Counted from the stretch's first letter, positions 48,000 through 58,791 are shown. The stretch: DNA of 64,000 nucleotides from Sthenelais limicola (GCA_942159475.1 OW804097.1:53836986-53900985), one strand, 5' to 3'. Numbers and translations are program-made. The notes: generated by a model not told the origin, from the letters alone.

Positions 48000-49273
48000 T
48001 AAAAACCCCGGGATAAAACCAAACGTGTTAAAATTACATTATATTGAATTGAAAAACTTTTTAATCAACCAAAGATTGCTGTAGAAGGGGACTCTCCGGC
48101 ATGTTGGAGGTTTTCAGCCCCTTCAAGTGTTCTTCAATCTTCTTATGCAAGAGACAATTTCGCTTCAATAATAGACTGAAGTCGATTTCTGAAGATTGCA
48201 CTCTGTTTTTTGCAGTACATTGAGTTACATTTGTAGAATCTAAGTTATACTGAAGGCAACATATCTGTTGTGTTGATTCACAGAATTCAAGGCCTAGACC
48301 ATAAACCATTTGTTATAATTATTATCTACTAGTACTGCCCTTGTGTTTCTGATAGTCAGTGCCAATCTGCATACTTTTATTGTGTCCCTTGTATGTGCCA
48401 TTTTCATCTCATATAAACATATTATTTATAACCAAGATAACTATAATCCCTTGATTCGTGATAAACACATTTTGCTCTCCCTCTTGCCATCTATACATTT
48501 TAAGATACAGGAATATATTCACACGAAGCGCATAGGAGATTTTCAAGTCCATGGGACATATTTGGAAGAGTCAATTACTTTTAAAACACACATGAATGAG
48601 TACCACAAGCTCTGTTAGTATAGTGCGAGTGAAATTAAAGTTATGGCATTATAAACCAGAATTATCACCCCACCGTCACCGCCCTCACCACCACATAGCC
48701 TACATATTATATACGCCCCACGAAATTCCTGAGATGAAATATCTACCAAATAAAATGTAATTGTAACATCTCTATCAAAATATGTAAATATAAATAAAAC
48801 CCCAAATCTTCCGCAACTAGATTCTTGTCATATTTTATGTATCTCAGCGAACAGTGTATTTCCTGCCTTCAATATGATTACCGATGTTGATAATTCAGAT
48901 ACAGAATTCTTGGAAAGTTTTATCAATATTCGTAATGTTTGCCTGCACCAAAATTATTAATCTCACAGTCCGGAAATAGGACAGAACTTTCATATAAATA
49001 TAAACTTTCTCCCATGTTGCCAGAGAAAACAACACGATTTATCATCTATTTGCTGGTGTTAAATTTGCAATGCACAGGGTTAGGTTCTCGCAATGGACCA
49101 TATGTATTTGATCAAGTAAAACCAGTAGTGGTATCTAAACAGTAATTAGGATAAAGGGGTCTATAGCTATTACCATAGCGACAAGTAATGACGGCCCGCC
49201 CGTCCATGTTGTTACAAGTGACAGTGGAAACATCATTTCTCCCTCATTGGATTGATAGCGAGACAGAGGAAGG
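48000..49273. other. TIR-gene 3' UTR and intergenic DNA
   Basis: AT-rich stretch after the TGA stop, with AATAAA signals near 48748 and 48789. ORFs of 82-91 codons on both strands have no recognisable motif. A 68-codon ORF at 48939-49145 contains a hydrophobic segment that could mimic a signal peptide, but I see no convincing exon joins to it. Confidence 0.45.
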
Positions 49274-50858
49274 ATGGGAATCAGCGTTATTATTATACTA
49301 TGTGCATTTGCCCCACTTTGGCCACTTCTCTGTGACGGCTGGGAGTTCACAGCATCAGAAGATGGTACGTACACATCATTTATTCTGTATACAATATATA
49401 TATCATTCATGTATCTGTTGTTGGGAAAGAAATCTTAGATTCCACTCATTTATTGAACTTATGATCACTTAACTACATCGACATGAACAGTGTTGAAGCA
49501 TTTTCATCTTAAATGTCAAATGCAGTGATTCCATAGGATAAAGGTAAAACAGTGAATATTTCTTATTTAAATGTGTGTTGTCTCAATTATGACCATACAT
49601 GTTTCTTCCTTATTTCTTTTGGTGTTATAATCATAGAACTTTATGGGAATTACACGACAGACATCAAGCGTAGCTAATTATCTTAACTAATTAAAGAATA
49701 CAATGCTCATGCTATGCTCATTTTCACTCACTAAAAAGAGTGCCTGACGACCTATTTAAATATATACTATACCATGGAATTGTCAGCAAAACATAAATAC
49801 ATGGTAACTGATTAACTGCGATTGACAACCCTCTGAGAGAACTTCAGTATAGCTATTTGAGGGAGTGAAGTACGTCTTTAACAAAATATTACCAGTGGTT
49901 GAGTAAACTTTATGACTTATTTAGGATACTGAATAAGTCATAGACTTTGTTGTAACCACCGCCAGTCTTTTCTATCAATTTCTTTCTTTTCTTGAAATAT
50001 CCTTTTATATGTTCAGGGTGTTTTTAGGTCAATCAGAAAGTCGTAAAAGGAGGGCAGGGAGTTTTTGGACCAGTACTTCTTAGTCTTATAAATATAAGAT
50101 TTCGTAATGAAATTAAGTACATCAGCTCCCTGAGAGTCACCTACGAATCATAATAAATATACCAACTTACCATAACTGTTTCATACTCCACTCGAAAGGA
50201 AATATCCCTTTCATCTATTTATTGAATTGAAATGGGCAAACGTCATATAAAGTTCAGTAAATATCTATAAGCAGCCGTTTGGGACCGTAATAGCCATACA
50301 TCTGAAATGAATAATACATGTATACACATTACATCAAATGTACCATATGGGTATCTTTGACTGCATTTAATACAACATTTACTTTACCCCTATTTCCCAG
50401 GAGGAGAAGTGATAAAGCGATTGATTGACAAGAATCCAGACATGAGAAATGCAGATTCAGACAAGTATGGGGTTTTTCATATATGCCTTTTCCAATAATT
50501 AGAAAACATCTGTCAAGGTTTCATACTCCACTCGAAAGGAAATATCCCTTTCATCTATTTATTGAATTGAAATGGACATAAGTCATATAAAGTTCAGTAA
50601 ACATCTATAAGCAGCCGTTTGGGACTGTAATAGTCATACATCTGAGATGAATGATGAGATGTATAACCTATTTACAGATGTACTTTGAGCGGACAGTCAT
50701 GCAAATTGGGCGATTGTTGCATGCATCTATACTGCAACACATTCACCGGAGAATGCGAAAAGTGTGTGAAGCGTGGCGATAAATGTAAATATTTCTCTCC
50801 CTGCTGCCCTGGAACTAAATGTAAATATAACAAGAAGTATCAAGGATTGTGTACATAA
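49274..50858 (+). CDS. secreted double cystine-knot-like peptide precursor
   Basis: Three coding exons: 49274-49364, 50401-50464 and 50678-50858. Junctions are GT-AG and the phases close, giving 111 residues. Residues 1-20 are a hydrophobic signal peptide (MGISVIIILCAFAPLWPLLC). A short acidic propeptide follows with a possible dibasic cleavage at Lys36-Arg37. The mature part holds 12 Cys in two modules: Cys 53, 60, 65, 66, 71, 78 (spacing 6-4-0-4-6) and Cys 81, 88, 94, 95, 100, 110 (6-5-0-4-9). Each fits the C-C-CC-C-C inhibitor cystine-knot framework, and the linker is only two residues. Families with this fold include venom peptides, antimicrobial peptides and receptor ligands. Which applies is unknown. 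The exon structure is my own reconstruction. AATAAA lies near 51038. Confidence 0.8.
50178..50311 (+). repeat. direct repeat upstream of knot-gene exon 2 (copy 1)
   Basis: 134 bp starting GTTTCATACTCCACTCGAAA. The second copy lies 340 bp downstream with about seven base differences. It is in intron 1. Confidence 0.93.
50518..50652 (+). repeat. direct repeat downstream of knot-gene exon 2 (copy 2)
   Basis: Copy of 50178-50311 in intron 2. The repeat pair brackets the 64-bp exon 2. Confidence 0.93.
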
Positions 50859-53056
50859 ATATATGATATCACAAATGTTGTTTAATGAATGCATCTTTGT
50901 CCACTGATGTATGTCAATCGGTACAAAATGTTTTCAAATGTTATCTTATTATATTTTAATATAGTATAATCCTCGAAGACCTGTGTTAATATAGATGTGA
51001 TGTACCCTTTTTTATAATCCACATGGGAAATAGAATAATAATAAATGTCATAACTTTGTCGGCTTTTTAGTTGTGCATATGAAATAGGATCTCTTTCAGA
51101 TACAGTACTCGGTAAATAAGATTCTATAGGACAATCTTGAACCCTCTGGACATATATGTATACCTACTGGACCCCCGAGGACAATTAAATGATAGGACAT
51201 AAACCCACTAGTACATTGACTATATACATAGATTTCACATAACGTTACCCGGGTGGCTGGGGAACCCTACTAGCCGCCATTACTGGGGTCAGCACTTTCC
51301 TTGCGTCTACGGCGTGGTTATCAAAACTTAAGCAAAGCTGATAAACCTCACAATGGTGGATACTTGAGTAATACTACACTAAAGGAAGATAATCTAACCT
51401 ATCAAGAAGGGTTTGTTTAGGCACATTAAAACTGGAAAAGGTTAAAACAGCCAGAAAACGATATTTTCAAGTATCGCAGCATAAGCTAGCATGCATAGAC
51501 ATCTAACAAGCCCTCAGCAATGGCGACGGCCGTGACGTCAGTGGAATCTATGTATAAGCTTTGTGAGTCAGTGGAATCTATGTATAAGCTTTGTGAGTGA
51601 CTGTATCGAGAATAAATTTTTATTTCATCAATGATTATACTAGCACTATGCATGGGATTTGCTAGTGGGACAGTGGGGCCCACATCCTCATCTCTCCTTG
51701 TTCCCTCTCCCACCATCTTTCTCTTTCAAGTTGTCTCTATAACTTATCTATATATTAACATTCATACCACAAATGGAACCCTTTTTAGATGGTTTTTGGG
51801 TCACCCTTGTGCTGTTGTGTTGCCTGTCCCTGTCCTGATCCCTCTCCCGCTCTCATTCCCGCTCTCTCTCGCACTCCCACTTTAATTGTGAGGTGATTAG
51901 TGGGTGGGTAAATTTCTGTGTGGGCGGTCCCTGTCCTTGTCTCTGTCCTGCTCCATTGATCTGGTAACCCAATGTAAAATTGGATACCCGTGATTTCATC
52001 TTTTGAGGGAGATTTTGATTCAATGTCAATTAGTTAAATTTGCCTTTGAGATTTTCCCACTTATTATTTTTTGTGTATCTTTAGATACAAATGAAACTGG
52101 CTAATTATGATCCAAAAATGGTCCCAGAATACACCATTTCACTCCTTCACAGGTTTTACAATTTTGGGGGGCAACATGCCCCTAGACCCTACTTCACCCC
52201 TACATCACTTGCAACAGTAGCCACAACTGATTTTTAAAAATAATTCCACATCTTACAATTTGTATACATGGTCAACTGCCAGTGTGTCTTGTATGTTTTG
52301 TGTTTTTTAGGTCCTTGCAAACTGCATCCCTAGTTTTTGAAAGTCAAAATAAATAATAAAAATAAAATTATCACTTTTCATGTGTGATTAAATACTGTAT
52401 TTTGTGCTTCAAAAAGCTCCAATGCCTCCAAATGGCACCTTAAATTTCAAAATTTACCCCCCTAGTCAGTCAGATTTTCAGAAAATGCACATAAGGCAGG
52501 TCTACGAATTTGGTAACTTCTGCTAAATTAGACAAATATAAATAATTGGTATATCAAAGTAACATTTTCTGACGATCTCTCCCTTGTATGCCTTTGTGCC
52601 CCCTCTGGCTAATTTATTTTGCATGGACTAATGTGCCCTTTTTCATCTTGGACCCCCCCTTATTTTAGACCCTAGATCCGCCCCTGCCAGCGGTTTCGGT
52701 GGAGATATCTTTACCAAATGAAAACCAGCTTATATATTTTTCCTGACATAATATCAACTTTGCCAAATTAGATTACCGTGAATGCGTGATCTATTCGTAG
52801 TATGTTATGCATCCTCAATTATTTCTCCACTTCCAAATGGCATCAGCATCTACAGGAGACCGTATAGGCCTACCTCTATCTCAACACCATCAAACTCCAA
52901 CCTACAAATCCGGACAAAACTACTACCGTCGTCATAAACCAAAAATGTATAATGTGTCTTAAGTTATATCCTTCCATATTGGCGGGTATTACATCCAAAT
53001 AATCTAACTCAATTTCAACCTTTTTTTCCAAAGAACTCTGTAGGCCTACATCACAC
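50859..53056. other. intergenic stretch, no gene seen
   Basis: Contains the knot-gene 3' UTR, a perfect 30-bp tandem duplication (51537-51596) and a pyrimidine-rich tract (51800-51880). The stretch around 52000-52700 reads as noncoding, repeat-like DNA. No supported coding exon. Confidence 0.5.
51537..51596. repeat. perfect 30-bp tandem duplication
   Basis: The unit starting GTCAGTGGAATCTATGTATA is present twice without mismatch, at 51537-51566 and 51567-51596. Confidence 0.96.
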
Positions 53057-53237
53057 TGTAATGTCCATACATTTGAGATTGCGCACTTTCATACGAATAG
53101 TCAACATGAGCTGCATGACGCAGAAAACGAAATAAAACACTTCCGGTAACGTCAGCCATAGTGTCGAACTTGTTGATCGATTTGAAGGCTTAAATGCGGA
53201 TAGAATAACAAGAACGAAGACTTACTGGAATGTCACA
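53057..53237 (+). repeat. 5' LTR of the gypsy element
   Basis: 181 bp, TGTAATGTCC...GGAATGTCACA. It differs from the 3' LTR at three positions by eye. Confidence 0.95.
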
Positions 53238-53566
53238 TTGGCGACGAGGGTAGAGAAGGAACTCTAGTACTGCCAGAAGGTGAAGAAAAGAGAAATTTTC
53301 GGGGAAAAATGGGAGAGTGGACGTGAGAAATAGGCTGACTGAAACCTTGGAAAGCACGTGGTAGGTGCAAGCTGGACTCAACGCACATGTTTATGGTGTG
53401 AACCTATGCCTATGTGGACCTCCTAGTAACTTTTCCTGACTGCCTGAGACCTCCACTAAGAGTCAAATTGTTGTTTGATTTTGATGAACCTTTGTGACTG
53501 GTGATTGCCAAAGCCAGAAATACTTGAGTAAGGTAAATTTAAACCAAGTTTGTTGTCAGTGAGTCA

Positions 53567-53878
53567 GTGTCAATAACATTTGCAATGATGGCTGAAGCCC
53601 TCCCAACTCGTGCTATGCAAGCATTCAACGTCACAGGTGACGCTTCCACTGTCTCTATTAGATGGACAGCTTATTTAGAAGAGTTCAACGCTTATGCTGA
53701 TGCCAAGGGGTTGGTTGTAGAGGGACCCAACGCTGATGCCAACAAAGCCAGAAGGAGAGCACTGCTTCTATATACAGCTGGAGCCGATGTACGAGAGATT
53801 TTCAGAGGTCTACCAGACACAGGTAATGCTGGTGCTTGGAAGGAATGTGTAGACGCCTTAAACAAGAACTTTGTATGA
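53567..53878 (+). pseudogene. gypsy Gag N-terminal part, ended by a premature stop
   Basis: 103 codons with a typical Gag capsid pattern (WTAYLEEFNAYADAKGL, RRRALLLYTAGADVREIF). The TGA at 53876-53878 interrupts it. The same frame continues directly after the stop as the Gag C-terminal part of the long ORF (RHLFRKTVQSENETVSQYV), so the stop is a point nonsense change. A likely real start is the ATG at 53585 or 53588 (MMAEALPTRAM), after the noncoding leader. Confidence 0.8.
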
Positions 53879-56800
53879 CCGACTAATAAAACCTACCAGA
53901 GACACTTGTTTAGAAAGACTGTACAGAGCGAAAATGAAACTGTTTCACAATATGTTACACATTTAAGGAAAGCCACTGTTGGCTGTGATTTTGGTAATGA
54001 AATTAACGAGCAAATATGTGACCAAGTGGTCCAATGTTGTAGGTCCGAAGAGCTAAAGAAGAAACTACTAGACAAGGGTGCAGATCTTACTCTAGATTCA
54101 TGTTTAGAAATATCCGCTACTTTTGAGGCAATCCAGACCCAAGCAGAGGTTATGTCTGGGAAAGGCATAAAATCGGGTGCTGTCAATAAGGTTTATGCCA
54201 AGAAGAAACCATATAAACCTAAAAATACTGGTATATCTAAGTGTTGGGATTGCGGGTATGTAGGCCACAGAGCCAAAGACGAGTGTTGTCCCGCCATAGG
54301 AAGACTATGTAATAACTGCAAACAAAAGGGCCATTTTAAGAGTTGTTGTAAAGAAGGTAAGAAAGAAAAATATAAGAATGGCAAAGGTAAAGTCAGAAAT
54401 GTTGAAGAAGACCAGGATGATGGTTATGCTTTCCATGTAAACTCTGTAAGAGGTTCTGATTTTGATACTATTCCTGTGAATGTTGGTGGTGTTGATATGA
54501 ATTTTCTTATAGACTCGGGTGCGGACAACAATGTTGTAAACGAACAAGTATGGAAGGAGGCAAAATCTAAAGGTATCAGGTGTGTATCCTCCAAGGATGA
54601 CCGAAAGCTATATCCATATACATGTGAGGATCCCCTAACGGTTCTTGGTAGTTTCAAAGCAGAGACTAAGGTAGGAGGTAGAGCCCTAGAGGCCGAATTC
54701 ATTGTTATCAGAGAGGCCGGTATGGCGCTCCTCAGTAAGAAAACTTCTGAAGCACTGGGTCTTTTGAAGATTGCTATTGATGTAAATGCTGTAACTCAAC
54801 AAAATGAATCCTTCGAGATTCTGAGAAGCCAGGTCTTGTTAGACAACAAAGATGTTATGCAAGGTATTGGGAAAATGAAAGGGATCAAGATAAGTTTTAA
54901 GGTAGATCCCAAGGTAAAGCCGGTGGCACAGCCCTTGCGTAGGACCCCATTTGGTCTAAGAAAGAAGGTTGAAGATAAATGCCAGAGTCTAATAGATCAA
55001 GACATCATAGAAACAGTAGAAGAACCATCAGAATGGGTTAGCCCAGTCATTGTAGTCCCAAAGAAAGATAACGATGTCCGTATTTGTGTAGACATGAGAA
55101 GGGTGAATGAAGCAATTGTACGGGAAAGACAACCTATTCCCACAGTAGATGAGGCCCTTCTAGAGATGAGTCAGAGTAGAGTATTCTCCAAAATTGACTT
55201 AAAGTGGGGGTATCACCAAATTGAGTTAGATGTAGAAGCAAGAAAGTTGACAACCTTTGTTACCCATGTTGGTATGTTCCGATACAAAAGACTACCTTTT
55301 GGTATTAATGCAGCTAGCGAAATTTATCAAAGGATAATCTGCAATGTCCTCCAGGGTATCCCAGGTGTAATCAACATTTCAGACGATGTTGCTATACATA
55401 CTCCAGACGTAGAAGCACACAAGAAGACACTAGACCTAGTTTTTGACAGACTGAGGGCTTACGGACTGACTGCCAATCCTGACAAAACAGAACTTTTTGT
55501 AACCGAAATGACATTTATGGGACACAGACTATCTGACAAGGGTATGAAGCCAACTGACGAGAAAGTTAAGGCAGTGAGAGAGGCTAGATTCCCTGAGAAC
55601 CCGTCTGAAGTTAGAAGTTTCCTTGGTCTTGTTAACTATTGCGGCAGGTATATTCCCGACTTAGCGACGGTTACTGAACCCCTTAGACGACTGACAAAGA
55701 AGGACGAGCCATTTGTGTTTGGTCCAGAACAAATTAGGTCCTTCCAGAAAATCCAGGATCTGTTATCTAATTCAGAGATGCTGGGGTATTACGACCCTGA
55801 AGCAAAGACCCAGGTAATCGCTGACGCCGGTCCAGTAGGACTTGGTGCAGTGTTGGTACAGATCCAAGACGGTGAAGCCCGAATCATTCGGTATGCTGCA
55901 AGGAGCCTTAGTGATACTGAGCGTAGATACTCACAGACAGAAAAAGAAGCCTTAGCGCTTGTATGGGCGTGTGAGACATTCCACCCCTATGTTTATGGAC
56001 TTGAGTTTGAACTTATCACAGACCATAAACCCCTAGAAGTAATATATTCATCAAGATCGAAACCTTGTGGCCGCATTGAGCGATGGGTTTTGCGCATGCA
56101 GGCATACAAGTTTCAAGTAGTCCACATTGCGAGAAAGAATAATATTGCAGACCCACTATCTCGACTGATTAGAAAGGACCCCTCCCCAACCAGAGATGAG
56201 GTAGATATGGGCAGAGAGACTGAGCTTTATGTGAGGTTTGTGGCAATTCATGCCACACCCCAAGCAGTGACAACTAGTGAAGTTGAAAGGGAATCTGCTG
56301 AAGATACAGAGCTATTGGGTGTGAGAGAATGTTTGAATTCAGGCAAGTGGGAGCAATGCTCCAACAAAACCTTTATAGCTGTCAGTGGAGAACTCTGTGT
56401 AATAGGACAGTTGCTCCTTCGAGGTACGAGGATTGTGATTCCTAGAAAGCTACATCCAAAGGTTTTAGCCCTAGCAAATGAGGGACATTTAGGTATAGTG
56501 GGGACAAAACAAAGTTTGAGAACCAAAGTATGGTGGCCAGGCATGGAGCGTGATGCAGAGAAATATTGTAAATGTTGCCATGGATGCCAGATCACTGGCC
56601 AGCCAAACCAGCCAGAGCTTGTGAGGTCAACGTTGCTGCCCACATGGCCCTGGAACGACCTTGCTATGGACTTTCTTGGTCCACTCCCATCAGGGGAATC
56701 CCTTCTTGTAGTAATTGACTACTATAGCAGGTTTTATGGGTGTGAGATCATGAGATCTACCACCACTGACAAAACAATAGACGTGTTAGACAGAATTTTT

Positions 56801-57064
56801 GCCAGGCATGGCTTGCCTGAGAGTATTTCATCCGACAACGGTCCTCAGTTCATATCTGAAGAGATGGCATGTTACATGAAGCTAAAGGGCATTAGACATC
56901 ATAGAGTCACGCCCAGGTGGCCTCAGGCCAATGGCGAGGTAGAGAGACAGAACAGGTCGTTGGAGAAAAGGATGAGAATAGCCCATGAGAGTGGAAAGGA
57001 CTGGAAAAAGGAGATAGTTGCCTACATGGCGGCCTACCGTGCCATTCCACACACAGTGACATAA
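53879..57064 (+). CDS. gypsy Gag-Pol polyprotein (Gag C-terminus, protease, RT, RNase H, integrase)
   Basis: An open frame of more than 1,050 codons; its first ATG is at 53906 and numbering starts there. Zinc knuckles CWDCGYVGHRAKDECC and CNNCKQKGHFKSCC lie near residues 112-150. The aspartic protease has FLIDSGADNNVV near 200. RT shows VPKKDNDVRICVDMR, FSKIDLKWGYHQI, LPFGINAA and a catalytic ISDD centre near 491. In this centre Ser replaces the more usual Tyr/Val-Ala. RNase H has DAGPVGLGAVL and TDHKPL. Integrase has the HHCC finger (H..GH, KCCHGC, 860-895) and DDE residues (AMDFLGP, SSDNGPQF, then E in GEVERQNR). The frame stops at 57064, early in the integrase C-terminal part. Confidence 0.93.
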   Translation, partial: PTNKTYQRHLFRKTVQSENETVSQYVTHLRKATVGCDFGNEINEQICDQVVQCCRSEELKKKLLDKGADLTLDSCLEISATFEAIQTQAEVMSGKGIKSGAVNKVYAKKKPYKPKNTGISKCWDCGYVGHRAKDECCPAIGRLCNNCKQKGHFKSCCKEGKKEKYKNGKGKVRNVEEDQDDGYAFHVNSVRGSDFDTIPVNVGGVDMNFLIDSGADNNVVNEQVWKEAKSKGIRCVSSKDDRKLYPYTCEDPLTVLGSFKAETKVGGRALEAEFIVIREAGMALLSKKTSEALGLLKIAIDVNAVTQQNESFEILRSQVLLDNKDVMQGIGKMKGIKISFKVDPKVKPVAQPLRRTPFGLRKKVEDKCQSLIDQDIIETVEEPSEWVSPVIVVPKKDNDVRICVDMRRVNEAIVRERQPIPTVDEALLEMSQSRVFSKIDLKWGYHQIELDVEARKLTTFVTHVGMFRYKRLPFGINAASEIYQRIICNVLQGIPGVINISDDVAIHTPDVEAHKKTLDLVFDRLRAYGLTANPDKTELFVTEMTFMGHRLSDKGMKPTDEKVKAVREARFPENPSEVRSFLGLVNYCGRYIPDLATVTEPLRRLTKKDEPFVFGPEQIRSFQKIQDLLSNSEMLGYYDPEAKTQVIADAGPVGLGAVLVQIQDGEARIIRYAARSLSDTERRYSQTEKEALALVWACETFHPYVYGLEFELITDHKPLEVIYSSRSKPCGRIERWVLRMQAYKFQVVHIARKNNIADPLSRLIRKDPSPTRDEVDMGRETELYVRFVAIHATPQAVTTSEVERESAEDTELLGVRECLNSGKWEQCSNKTFIAVSGELCVIGQLLLRGTRIVIPRKLHPKVLALANEGHLGIVGTKQSLRTKVWWPGMERDAEKYCKCCHGCQITGQPNQPELVRSTLLPTWPWNDLAMDFLGPLPSGESLLVVIDYYSRFYGCEIMRSTTTDKTIDVLDRIFARHGLPESISSDNGPQFISEEMACYMKLKGIRHHRVTPRWPQANGEVERQNRSLEKRMRIAHESGKDWKKEIVAYMAAYRAIPHTVT

Positions 57065-57519
57065 GAACTAAAAAACATATAACATACAATTATAACACGG
57101 TATCAATATATAACAAAGTAGCTGATCAAGAGCTAAGGGATAGGGACGCTGAGAAAAAGGGCTTATCAAAGTTATATGCAGACAGAGACAGACACATGAC
57201 TGATATCAATCCAGGGGATACAGTATTATTAAAACGGGAACAAACATCTCACAAGCTACAAACTCCCTTCCACCCAGACCCAGTTGAAATAGTAGCAAAA
57301 TCAGGTTCTAAGGTAACTGTGCAGGGAAAGGATGGGGCTCAATATGACAGAAACACTTCTGCATTAAAGCCATTCATCCCACAGCCTGATATACCAGTAG
57401 ATCCCGGGGAAGTAGAGGTGCAAAAAGATCAAGCTCTGGAAAATACCAGTGAGTTGTCCCGACCTCAAAGGTCAAGGACCATGCCAAAAAAGTTCAATGA
57501 TTATGTTTTATCAAAGTAA
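57065..57519 (+). pseudogene. gypsy integrase C-terminal remnant in a shifted frame
   Basis: A 55-bp AT-rich segment after 57064 replaces expected integrase sequence. Similarity resumes near 57120 in another frame (ADQELRDRDAEKKG, LYADRDRHM) and stays open to 57519, with the GDTVLLKRE block typical of gypsy integrase C termini. The last part is Pro/Glu-rich. A deletion-insertion has broken the pol frame here. Confidence 0.8.
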
Positions 57520-57733
57520 CACAGATTGAAGAAAAAGTCAAAAGACTGGAGTGTTTCAAATATATTCTAAGTCAATGTATAGGTATACTAACCAACTCAA
57601 CTTATAATGGTGCTGATTGTAGTGCTAATGTCAGAATAACTCAGCTAACAAATAAATGTAACATCATATACTAGTTGCTGAACTTATTGTAATATCCGGT
57701 GTCAATCAAGTTTGATTTTGAAAAAAAAAGTGA

Positions 57734-57914
57734 TGTAATGTCCATACATTTGAGATCGCGCACTTTCATATGAATAGTCAACATGAGCTGCATGACGCAG
57801 AAAACGAAATAAAACACTTCCGGTAACGTCAGCCATAGTGTCGAACTTGTTGATCGATTTGAAGGCTTAAATGCGGATAAAATAACAAGAACGAAGACTT
57901 ACTGGAATGTCACA
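57734..57914 (+). repeat. 3' LTR of the gypsy element
   Basis: 181 bp. Differences from the 5' LTR: C for T in GAGAT[C/T]GCGC, T for C in CATA[T/C]GAATAG, and A for G in GGATA[A/G]AATAAC. Followed by the CACAC duplication. Confidence 0.95.
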
Positions 57915-57994
57915 CACACCTCGTTGCAACGGTGCTATTATTTAGACCCAGCGCGAATGATTCTCCACGGCAAATTATATAGGTCACTCAAAGT

Positions 57995-58456
57995 ATGATG
58001 TCTGCCGAGGTGAGTGCACCTTCGCTCGCCTGCCCACTTCAGATTCTTTATCGCGCTTCGATCGTACCCAAGCTTTATGTTTTTAAAGACGGACAAGTCT
58101 CATATCCTAAGCAATTGCCTCAACAAAGACTAGGTCTTTACTGTAAATACGCCAACAAAAAGAGGGCTACAGTGGCAGACTGTAATTGGGGGACACATAG
58201 TCCCTCTCAACCCTTAAAACATATGTCATTCTATAGGTTTCATAAACAAATTAGCCAAAATAAGGGTTGCACCTTCTCTCCCTTTCAGAAATTGGGTTAC
58301 GCCAATGGTTTTTGTAAGCCGACAACTTACCAAAGAACAGAGTGTTCTTTGCCTCCTTGGTATAGCTCTGACAAGAGGCACAACATCGATTCTTGCCTCT
58401 CTATGGTCGATAATTTTGTTCTCTATAACTTTACACCAACCACCTACCCCTCTTAA
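57995..58456 (+). CDS. unrecognised 153-codon ORF beside the gypsy element
   Basis: The frame begins MMSAEVSAPS and ends TTYPS. It has ten Cys spread without a pattern I know, no signal peptide, and no membrane segment. GAG|GTGAGT five codons in could be a splice donor, so the ATG may instead be a short first exon. A GTTGCAAC palindrome lies about 70 bp upstream. The gypsy element inserted some 80 bp before the ATG. It could be chance; I do not assign a function. Confidence 0.2.
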   Translation: MMSAEVSAPSLACPLQILYRASIVPKLYVFKDGQVSYPKQLPQQRLGLYCKYANKKRATVADCNWGTHSPSQPLKHMSFYRFHKQISQNKGCTFSPFQKLGYANGFCKPTTYQRTECSLPPWYSSDKRHNIDSCLSMVDNFVLYNFTPTTYPS

Positions 58457-58613
58457 CCTCTACCAACACCTATAATCTTGAGAATCATTAATTCCAGTTC
58501 CAACAAAATCTCCTCAGATCGAGGATCATTTGGCACAACCTTATCGTTTCTAACATCATCTCTTCATGGGGGACTAATTTGATTAACTGTTGTAGAAGTA
58601 AAGTTTCCCCTAT

Positions 58614-58791
58614 GGGGCCGTCCATAAATTACGTAACGCTCGAGTGTGTGTGTGTGTGTGTGTAGGGGGGGTGTCCGACCATGCGTTACGGTCCCATAGG
58701 TATAAAATTGGTTACAAACGCCAGGGGGGTTGGGGTGAGGGGTCTACATTTTTAGGCAAAAAAACGTTACGTAATTTGTGGACATGGCCCC
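58614..58791. mobile_element. 178-bp MITE with GGGGCCGTCC termini
   Basis: The left end GGGGCCGTCCATAAATTACG and the right end CGTAATTTGTGGACATGGCCCC form imperfect inverted repeats of about 28 bp, including ACGTAACG/CGTTACGT. It is flanked by TAT on both sides, a possible 3-bp target duplication. The interior has a (TG)n run and G tracts. It is noncoding. The GGGGCCGTCCATAAATTACGTAACG-type terminus recurs in many animal genomes as I recall. Confidence 0.8.

Larger units (their letters stand above)
53057..57914 (+). mobile_element. Ty3/gypsy LTR retrotransposon, recently inserted
   Basis: A complete element of 4,858 bp with 181-bp LTRs and a 5-bp target duplication CACAC on each side. After the 5' LTR comes TTGGCGACGAGGG, the likely primer-binding site (tRNA not assigned). 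A purine-rich tract (AAAAAAAAAGTGA) comes directly before the 3' LTR. Internal order: Gag, zinc knuckles, protease, RT, RNase H, integrase, the gypsy order. There is no envelope-like ORF. The coding sequence is interrupted by one in-frame stop in Gag and a rearrangement in the integrase C terminus, so this copy is probably not autonomous. The Gag-Pol type recalls the Mag lineage; that is inference. Confidence 0.95.

Noticed and set aside
48939..49145. ORF with a signal-peptide-like segment upstream of the knot gene
   Set aside because: It does not join in phase to the knot-gene exons. The ATG at 49274 gives a better signal peptide and a clean donor.
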